Positions 15,228-21,037 of a DNA stretch of 21,037 nt are shown in pieces. A program made the translations under genes and the position numbers. The stretch is from Oceanospirillaceae bacterium UBA2001 (GTDB lineage: Bacteria > Pseudomonadota > Gammaproteobacteria > Pseudomonadales > Balneatricaceae), in assembly GCA_002335115.1 (NCBI GenBank), contig DDCR01000064.1, positions 1 through 21,037 of the forward strand, given 5' to 3'. Under the pieces are notes generated by a model. That model worked only from the letters and a program-made list of their open reading frames with translations. It was not told the origin of the DNA and did no database searches. The first letter of the stretch is position 1, and every line of letters begins with the position of its first letter.

Positions 15228-16733
15228 ATGTCGGACAATAACTCATCGAACATAGATACATCAACTGAAGGCCTATTAAGCCATAGTCTTGTATTGTTTG
15301 GCGCGTTAGGTGACTTATCCCTCCGCAAACTCATGCCGGCCCTTTATCAGCTTGAGCATGCTCAACTTTTGAGCGACGATTTAAAGATTATGGCTGTGGC
15401 TCGCAGTGCGTTCAACAACGATGAACTCAAAGCGCGTATAAAGGATACACTAAACCAATACCTTGGCGCAGAACAATTAAACCCTGAGTCATTATCACGC
15501 TTTTTAAAACGCCTATACTATTGCCAAGTCGACCTGATCCAAGCAACTGATTATGCAGTCCTCAAGAAGAAACTAGACGCTTGGCATCCGCGCATGACAT
15601 TCTACCTTGCCACGCCTCCTAGTTTATACAGCGATATCTGCCAGCACCTGCACAGTGCCAACGCCATCAATGATAAATGCCGTATTGTCGTAGAAAAGCC
15701 CATTGGCCACGACCTAGCGTCATCAAAGGTGATTAACGATAAGCTCGCTTTATATTTTGATGAAAGCCAAATTTTTCGTATCGATCATTACCTTGGTAAA
15801 GAAACTGTACAAAACTTAATTGCCCTGCGTTTTGCCAACCCACTGTTTGAAACTCAGTGGAACAATCAATACATTGATTATGTGGAAATTAGTGTGGCTG
15901 AAGATGTCGGCATAGAGGGTCGATGGGGCTATTTTGATAAAGCCGGCCAAATGCGCGATATGGTTCAAAATCACCTGCTTCAGCTACTTTGTATGGTTGC
16001 AATGGACCCACCATCTCAACTCACGGCCACTAGCATCCGCGACGAGAAGGTCAAGGTTCTGCGCGCACTAAAGCCCATTGAACCTGAAAAAGTAAACAAG
16101 CACTTGGTACTAGGACAATACACTGATGGTCAGTTTCAGCAGCAACCAGCTCCTGGGTACCTCAATGAAGAGGATGCCGTCACCAATAGTGGCACGGAAA
16201 CATTTATTGCATTACGCGCAGAAATAGCAAATTGGCGCTGGACTGGAACACCCTTTTATTTGCGCACAGGTAAGCGCATGGCTAGTAAAGTGACCGAGGT
16301 CATCATTCACTTTAAGGCCAGTAATCATCAAATTTTTGACCCAAAGCAAGCCAGCATTACTCAAAACCAACTTGTTATTCGACTGCAGCCCTATGAAAGT
16401 ATTTCTTTACAGGTGCTCACTAAGGAGCAAGGCATTGATAAACAGATGCAGCTTCGACGCGACCCGCTGCATTTAGACTTTGCTCAAACCCAATCTCAAG
16501 CTCGCATCCCTGATGCTTATGAACGCCTTCTACTAGAAGCCCTTAAGGGCAACCAGAGCTTATTTGTACGTCGTGATGAGGTGGAACTAGCTTGGCAATG
16601 GTGTGATCAAATACGTCACGCTTGGCACAATGCAGAGCTTGAGCTTGAGCATTATGCAGCAGGAAGCAATGGGCCAAAACGGGCCTCTAATATGATAGAA
16701 ACTCATGGACATCGTTGGTATGAAGACTGCTAA
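15228..16733 (+). CDS. zwf: Glucose-6-phosphate 1-dehydrogenase
   Basis: Zwf oxidises glucose-6-phosphate to 6-phosphogluconolactone with NADP+ (or NAD+), the entry to the Entner-Doudoroff and pentose phosphate routes. The protein has 501 residues. The nucleotide-binding motif is GALGDLS (25-31), EKPIG begins at 156, and the active-site signature RIDHYLGKE (184-192) has the catalytic H187 and substrate lysine K191. RTGKRM lies in the C-terminal substrate domain. AAAGGA stands about 10 nt before ATG 15228. It is the first gene of zwf-pgl-eda and is divergent from hexR across 132 bp that hold the candidate operators. Its last codons overlap the start of pgl. Confidence 0.97.
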   Translation: MSDNNSSNIDTSTEGLLSHSLVLFGALGDLSLRKLMPALYQLEHAQLLSDDLKIMAVARSAFNNDELKARIKDTLNQYLGAEQLNPESLSRFLKRLYYCQVDLIQATDYAVLKKKLDAWHPRMTFYLATPPSLYSDICQHLHSANAINDKCRIVVEKPIGHDLASSKVINDKLALYFDESQIFRIDHYLGKETVQNLIALRFANPLFETQWNNQYIDYVEISVAEDVGIEGRWGYFDKAGQMRDMVQNHLLQLLCMVAMDPPSQLTATSIRDEKVKVLRALKPIEPEKVNKHLVLGQYTDGQFQQQPAPGYLNEEDAVTNSGTETFIALRAEIANWRWTGTPFYLRTGKRMASKVTEVIIHFKASNHQIFDPKQASITQNQLVIRLQPYESISLQVLTKEQGIDKQMQLRRDPLHLDFAQTQSQARIPDAYERLLLEALKGNQSLFVRRDEVELAWQWCDQIRHAWHNAELELEHYAAGSNGPKRASNMIETHGHRWYEDC

Positions 16734-17439
16734 ACCTCAATTCCTTGCATCTGACACACAATGGATTAACTGCCAAAACTCAACATTATTGGCCACTTCT
16801 CTAGCTAAAAATATAGCTTTGCAGCTCACCGAAGCGCTAATGATACGCCCCAGAGCAAGCTTAGCAGTTTCAGGTGGCCGCACACCCTTAGCCATGTTAG
16901 AGCAACTCAGTTTACAAGCCCTAGACTGGCACAGAGTAGACGTCACCCTTGCCGATGAACGCTGGGTAAATGAGGAAGATACGGCCAGTAACGCCGCCTT
17001 AGTGCGCTCTAGCTTGCTACAAAACAATGCTAAGCATGCAACATTTTTTGCCTTATTTAACCCACAAAAAAGTGCTTACTTAGGCCAAAAGAGCTGCCAA
17101 ACACAACTTCAAGGCATGCAATGGCCACTTGACGTGTTGGTGCTGGGCATGGGCAATGATGGACACACCGCCTCATTGTTTCCCCAGTGCCCAAACCTAC
17201 ATGAGGCTTTAACAGCCCCCACATCCCAACTTTGCATTGATACTCAAGCACCTGTTACACCCACCCAGCGTATGACCTTAACGGGGCCTACCTTGACCCA
17301 TGCAAGGCACAAACACCTGCACATTGAGGGTGCTGAAAAGCATCGTGTATTGCAACAGGCAATGGCACTTGCAGACCCATTTAAAATGCCCATTTTTGCC
17401 CTATTAAAATCCCCATTAACTATTCACTGGTGCCCATAA
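16720..17439 (+). CDS. pgl: 6-phosphogluconolactonase
   Basis: Pgl hydrolyses 6-phosphogluconolactone to 6-phosphogluconate, between Zwf and Edd. From the chosen start it has 239 residues, typical of the NagB-like DevB/SOL type. Family motifs are SGGRTP (51-56), DERWV (79-83) and GMGNDGHTASLFP (143-155). Two in-frame ATG codons exist, at 16705 and 16720. I prefer 16720 because it overlaps zwf by 14 bp rather than 29 and has GGA about 11 nt upstream, but neither has a strong Shine-Dalgarno. Its stop codon abuts the ATG of eda with no gap, so translation is probably coupled along the operon. Confidence 0.95.
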   Translation: MKTAKPQFLASDTQWINCQNSTLLATSLAKNIALQLTEALMIRPRASLAVSGGRTPLAMLEQLSLQALDWHRVDVTLADERWVNEEDTASNAALVRSSLLQNNAKHATFFALFNPQKSAYLGQKSCQTQLQGMQWPLDVLVLGMGNDGHTASLFPQCPNLHEALTAPTSQLCIDTQAPVTPTQRMTLTGPTLTHARHKHLHIEGAEKHRVLQQAMALADPFKMPIFALLKSPLTIHWCP

Positions 17440-18120
17440 ATGCCCTCAGCCGACCATCACATCAGCCTAAGTCAACGCATGCAGGCTAACAATGCCCGCA
17501 TCGACGTAATATGCGCTAGCGCGCCAGTGGTTCCAGTACTAACTCTAGAGAATGCAGAACAAGCTCTCGGAGTTTGTACTGCATTAGTCAGGGGAGGGCT
17601 GACAGTGTTGGAAATAACTCTGCGCAGTGAGTATGGGTTAAAGGCCATCAAACAGCTCAAAATGGCTTTACCAGAGGCTATTATTGGTGCCGGCACTGTG
17701 CTGACACCCAAACAATACGATGCCTGCGTTGAAGCGGGTGCTGACTTTATAGTGAGCCCAGGTTCTACGGCACAGCTGTTGCAACACGGCAGCCAAAGTG
17801 ACGTTCCTTTATTGCCTGGCATTGCTAGTGTCAGTGAGGCCATGGAAGCTATGGTATTCGGTTATCGCAGGTTTAAACTGTTCCCTGCAAGCATTGTTGG
17901 TGGTACTGATTTTTTGAAGTCCATTGGTGGTCCTATTAGTGAACTCAAATTCTGCCCAACTGGCGGCATTAAGCCGACCAATGCAGTAGACTACTTAGCT
18001 TTACCTAACGTCATGTGCGTGGGAGGGACTTGGTTGACACCAGCGGCCTTGGTGCAACAAGAAGACTGGAGGGCCATTGAAGTATTGGCTCGTAACGCAG
18101 TTGCCCTAGGCACACCTTAA
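17440..18120 (+). CDS. eda: KDPG aldolase (2-dehydro-3-deoxyphosphogluconate aldolase)
   Basis: Eda splits KDPG into pyruvate and glyceraldehyde-3-phosphate, the last Entner-Doudoroff step. The protein has 226 residues, somewhat longer than E. coli Eda (213) because of an N-terminal extension of about 15. The TIM-barrel class I aldolase residues are in place: E58 and R62 in LEITLRS, the Schiff-base K146 in RRFKLFPA, and the phosphate-binding CPTGGI near 190. It starts immediately after the pgl stop codon. It is the last gene of zwf-pgl-eda and converges on pgi with only 14 bp between, where no terminator is evident. Confidence 0.97.
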   Translation: MPSADHHISLSQRMQANNARIDVICASAPVVPVLTLENAEQALGVCTALVRGGLTVLEITLRSEYGLKAIKQLKMALPEAIIGAGTVLTPKQYDACVEAGADFIVSPGSTAQLLQHGSQSDVPLLPGIASVSEAMEAMVFGYRRFKLFPASIVGGTDFLKSIGGPISELKFCPTGGIKPTNAVDYLALPNVMCVGGTWLTPAALVQQEDWRAIEVLARNAVALGTP

Positions 18121-18134
18121 GTGAAGCCCTAAAG

Positions 18135-19775
18135 CTAACCACGGGAACCTTTAAAATAGTCAATCAGGGCATTGGTGGAGTCATCGTGAAGATGGCCCGC
18201 CTCCCCTTCAATTTCAAGCAAAATCCCTTTGGCTAGAGTTTTACCTAACTCTACCCCCCATTGATCAAAAGAGCACAGATCCCATATCACGCCTTGGGCG
18301 AATATTTTGTGCTCATATAAAGCAATGAGTGCCCCTAAATTTCTTGGATCGACCTGCTTCAGCAATAAGGTATTGCTGGGCCGGTTACCTTGATGAACTT
18401 TGTGAGGCAAAAGCTTTTCAACCTCTTTTTGACCCAGACCTTGGGCCTGAAGTTGGCACTTCACTTCTGCGGCACTAATGCCATTCATAAGCGCCTCCGT
18501 CTGGGCAAAAAAGTTAGCCATGAGGTTTTCATGATGGCCTTTGACCGGTGTAGAACTGGCCAAAGAGCCAATAAAGTCAGCCGGCACAATGACGTTGCCT
18601 TGATGTAACAGTTGATAAAATGCATGCTGCCCATCAATGCCTAACTGCCCCCAAACAACCGATGCAGTGTGATAGCTAATTTGATGACCTTGGCGATCCA
18701 CATGCTTGCCATTACTTTCCATATCTGCCTGTTGAATATAGTCCGTAAAGCCCTCTAAAGGTTGGTCATAAGGCAAAATGACATGACTTTGGGCACCATG
18801 TAATAAGCCATTCCAAATACTCACTAAAGCCATAATCGTCGGCATGTTTTCGGCCGCTGGCGCATCTCTAAAATGGCGATCCATATCATGGGCACCAGTG
18901 AGTAAATCTTCGAATTTATCAAAGCCTAAATAGAGTGCGATGGGTAAACCGATGGCAGACCAAATGGAATAACGACCACCCACCCAATCCCACATAGAGA
19001 ACATAAATTCCCTATCAATACCAAATTCCTGCACGGCTTGAGTATTCGATGATACGGCCACAAAGTGATGCTGAACTGCTCGTTCATCAAAGGCCGATGC
19101 CATGAGCCAATTACGAGCAGTTTGCGCATTGGTCATAGTTTCACTGGTAGTGAAGGTTTTTGATGCCACCACAAACAACACTTGTTCCGCGTTTAACGGG
19201 CGTAGAATTTCAGCAATCTCCACCCCATCGACATTGGAAATAAAATGAACTCGAATGGTTGAATCTGCGTATGAACGCAAGGCTTGAGTCACCATTTTGG
19301 GCCCTAAATTTGACCCCCCAATACCAATATTGACAACATCCGTAATGCGTTTACCTGAATAGCCATGCCACTCTCCACTGCGTACTTTTTCAACGAACTG
19401 ACGCATGTGTGCTAGTTCTTTATTGATTAAGTCCATAACGTTAACTTGATCAACATACACTGGCGAATTACTGCGATTGCGCAAAGCTGTATGCAGCACA
19501 GCACGGTCTTCAGTTACGTTTATTTTTGCACCTCGGTACATCCGCTCTGTGGCGGCACCCAAACCCATGTCTTCAGCTAAACCAAATAGCGCTTGCATGA
19601 TTTCAGGTGTTAGGCAATTCTTAGAATAATCTAACAATAAGTTGGGTAGCTCAATGGAGTATGTTTCAAATCGATTGCCCTCTCGAGTAAATAATTCGCG
19701 TAAGTGAATATCACGATATTGAAGCGCGAGTTGTTGCAAATTTTTCCAGTGTATGGATTTTTCAAGTTGTAGCAT
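18135..19775 (-). CDS. pgi: Glucose-6-phosphate isomerase
   Basis: Pgi interconverts glucose-6-phosphate and fructose-6-phosphate; in an Entner-Doudoroff organism it also returns triose-derived fructose phosphate to glucose-6-phosphate. From the chosen ATG it has 546 residues (E. coli 549). Landmarks, numbered from the longer frame starting at 19793: GGSNLGP (159-165), SKTFTTSET (211-219), E359 in MESNGK, H390 in GQHAFYQLLHQG and K518 in QWGVELGK. The first in-frame ATG (19793) has no Shine-Dalgarno; ATG 19775 has GAGAG 5 nt upstream and begins MLQLEKSIHW, a normal family start. Either way the gene begins inside the 3' end of glk, so the two are translationally linked. Confidence 0.96.
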   Translation of the reverse strand: MLQLEKSIHWKNLQQLALQYRDIHLRELFTREGNRFETYSIELPNLLLDYSKNCLTPEIMQALFGLAEDMGLGAATERMYRGAKINVTEDRAVLHTALRNRSNSPVYVDQVNVMDLINKELAHMRQFVEKVRSGEWHGYSGKRITDVVNIGIGGSNLGPKMVTQALRSYADSTIRVHFISNVDGVEIAEILRPLNAEQVLFVVASKTFTTSETMTNAQTARNWLMASAFDERAVQHHFVAVSSNTQAVQEFGIDREFMFSMWDWVGGRYSIWSAIGLPIALYLGFDKFEDLLTGAHDMDRHFRDAPAAENMPTIMALVSIWNGLLHGAQSHVILPYDQPLEGFTDYIQQADMESNGKHVDRQGHQISYHTASVVWGQLGIDGQHAFYQLLHQGNVIVPADFIGSLASSTPVKGHHENLMANFFAQTEALMNGISAAEVKCQLQAQGLGQKEVEKLLPHKVHQGNRPSNTLLLKQVDPRNLGALIALYEHKIFAQGVIWDLCSFDQWGVELGKTLAKGILLEIEGEAGHLHDDSTNALIDYFKGSRG

Positions 19776-20742
19776 GCATCCTCTCTCGGTCATTATTTAG
19801 GGCGATAGCTGCCCCTTGTAGGCCCGGTTGTTGTGCCGTGCAAAGATAAATAGGCATTTGATCCAAATAAGCAGATGTGCGGCCCTTATTGGTGAAACTA
19901 TGATTAAAGCTGCTCGTCAGTAAAAAATCATACATACGAGGTAAAATGCCCCCTGTGAGATAAACTCCACCTACAGATCCAAACATAAGGGCGCCGTTCG
20001 CTACAGTATTGCCTAACATGTCACAAAAAATACTCAGGGTTTGGTGCGCCAAATCATCTGGCGTCGCCAACTGCGCCTGCTGCAAAACCTGGGCCGGCTT
20101 TGTTAAATTGGGTTCAATAGCATGGATATGGGCCACGGCCGCATATAAATCCATCATGCCTGAACCTGATAACAGGCGCTCTGCTGACACGTGTCCATAG
20201 CGTTGCCACATATAAGCCAATATTTCAGCCTGCACCTTGCTGGAAGGTGAAAAGCTCACATGCCCACCTTCGCCCATAACGGGCAACCAACTTTGATCAT
20301 GGGCTATTAATCCTGCCACACCCAGACCCGTGCCTGGTCCCATAACCAATCGATTACCCTGTTCTTCAGCTTGGCCTGGTTTGACTAATAACAAATCAGA
20401 AGAATTGATCTCTGACATGGCCCAAGCTTGAGCTGTAAAATCATTGATCCATAAAATATCATGCTTAATAGCCGCACTCACTTGTGCCTTATTCACACGC
20501 CAATGATTATTGGCGAGAGAAAATTCTGGCATGTGCACTGTTCCCGCTATAGCAATACAGACCCTAGCAATCAAACTGATCGCGTCTGTACTATCGAGGT
20601 AGGCAGCCATCGCCGTTTCTAAATTGGGATAATCTGCGCAAGCTAAGACCTGAATGTGCGATAGACCTTGCGCACCATTACAGGTTAAAGCAAAACGAGC
20701 GTTGGTGGCCCCTATGTCAGCCACTAGGTCATATTTAAACAT
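19762..20742 (-). CDS. glk: Glucokinase
   Basis: Glk phosphorylates glucose with ATP to glucose-6-phosphate in the cytoplasm. The 326 residues match the proteobacterial Glk family (E. coli 321) rather than ROK kinases, whose cysteine-rich zinc motif is absent. The phosphate-binding loop is DIGATNARFAL from D9. The catalytic D101 is in INDFTA, GPGTGLG is at 135-141, GEGGH (157-161) contains the glucose-contacting E158 and H161, and GGVYLTGG is near the C-terminus. It lies 33 bp downstream of edd and overlaps pgi, giving an edd-glk-pgi operon; Pseudomonas also couples edd and glk. The ribosome-binding site is weak, which fits coupling to edd. Confidence 0.96.
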   Translation of the reverse strand: MFKYDLVADIGATNARFALTCNGAQGLSHIQVLACADYPNLETAMAAYLDSTDAISLIARVCIAIAGTVHMPEFSLANNHWRVNKAQVSAAIKHDILWINDFTAQAWAMSEINSSDLLLVKPGQAEEQGNRLVMGPGTGLGVAGLIAHDQSWLPVMGEGGHVSFSPSSKVQAEILAYMWQRYGHVSAERLLSGSGMMDLYAAVAHIHAIEPNLTKPAQVLQQAQLATPDDLAHQTLSIFCDMLGNTVANGALMFGSVGGVYLTGGILPRMYDFLLTSSFNHSFTNKGRTSAYLDQMPIYLCTAQQPGLQGAAIALNNDRERMHATT

Positions 20743-20775
20743 TTCTATGGATTTCTCTTTAATAACAACACCCGA

Positions 20776-21037
20776 CTATGAGCAAGTGCTGGCACCAAGT
20801 TCGGCACTTGTTACCTGCTGACGCATGTTGGCAAACAGTTCTCTGCCCATGCCATAAGTCACCGTCTGAGTTTGCTGAGCGGCTGGTCTTGCTTGGAGTA
20901 TGTGATCTTCAACTAATAACTCTAAGCGCCCATTATGACAGTCTAGGCTTAATAAATCTCCGTTTTCTATTTTACTGATTAACCCTCCCGACTGAGCTTC
21001 TGGATGCAAGTGGATCGCCGCCGGCACCTTGCCAGAG
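20776..21037 (-). CDS. edd: Phosphogluconate dehydratase, C-terminal part (cut by window end)
   Basis: Only about the last 87 residues are present; the gene continues beyond the right edge, and the frame is open to the last base. Edd dehydrates 6-phosphogluconate to KDPG using a 4Fe-4S cluster. The fragment matches the family C-terminus: SGKVPAAIHLHPEA (E. coli has GKVPSAIHVTPEA), a GGLISKIENGDLLSLD strand region, GMGRELFANMR and a final AELGASTCS. The iron-sulfur cysteines lie outside the window apart from any C-terminal one. An apparent GTG start at 21027 is just the valine of GKVP. It is the upstream member of edd-glk-pgi, whose promoter is not in the window. Confidence 0.94.
   Translation of the reverse strand, partial: SGKVPAAIHLHPEAQSGGLISKIENGDLLSLDCHNGRLELLVEDHILQARPAAQQTQTVTYGMGRELFANMRQQVTSAELGASTCS

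Noticed and set aside
15300..15320. GALGDL in place of GASGDL in the Zwf nucleotide-binding motif as a defect
   Set aside because: The third position varies in functional enzymes (E. coli has GAKGDL) and all active-site residues are present.
17472..17843. Minus-strand frame of 123 codons within eda
   Set aside because: Shadow of eda; the plus frame has all catalytic residues.

Overview
The window is a chromosomal segment of a gammaproteobacterium, most likely a marine Oceanospirillales-type relative. The pointers are the gene families, the serB–Smp, orn–rsgA–psd and hexR–zwf neighbourhoods, a moderate GC content, and a BCCT compatible-solute transporter. This is inferred from gene content alone; there is no rRNA or marker gene to place it further. 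I see no tRNA, insertion sequence, phage gene or CRISPR array, and no sign of recent transfer.

Layout. Positions 1-2100: a BCCT-family betaine/choline-type transporter closed by a rho-independent terminator. Positions 2100-5800: nudC, then orn convergent to it, then rsgA-psd divergent from orn. Positions 5813-8462: the whole EF-P beta-lysylation set, with epmA and efp in one operon and epmB divergent from efp. Positions 8471-11105: serB and, divergent from it, a 542-residue membrane protein joining an Smp/YtjB-like sensor, a HAMP-like segment, a long acidic/proline-rich linker and a degenerate class III nucleotide-cyclase-like domain. Positions 11114-14161: parC on the minus strand, a 369-bp gap with several inverted repeats, and a yaeH/DUF3461 gene closed by a bidirectional terminator. 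Positions 14232-21037: an Entner-Doudoroff locus, with hexR divergent from zwf-pgl-eda, and pgi-glk-edd (edd cut by the window end) converging on eda.

How the genes work together. Glk and Pgi feed glucose and fructose phosphates to glucose-6-phosphate. Zwf, Pgl, Edd and Eda then carry it to pyruvate and glyceraldehyde-3-phosphate. HexR is the expected KDPG-responsive repressor of the set. EpmB makes beta-lysine and EpmA attaches it to Lys34 of EF-P, which relieves ribosome stalling at polyproline. RsgA matures the 30S subunit, Orn finishes RNA decay, and NudC hydrolyses NAD(H) or NAD caps on RNA.

Most of the window is housekeeping and I found no clearly new multi-gene system. The best leads are the degenerate cyclase-like membrane protein beside serB; a pair of near-identical dyads 52 bp apart between hexR and zwf; a periplasmic-loop insertion in the BCCT transporter; and structured, promoter-bearing gaps upstream of parC/yaeH and nudC.
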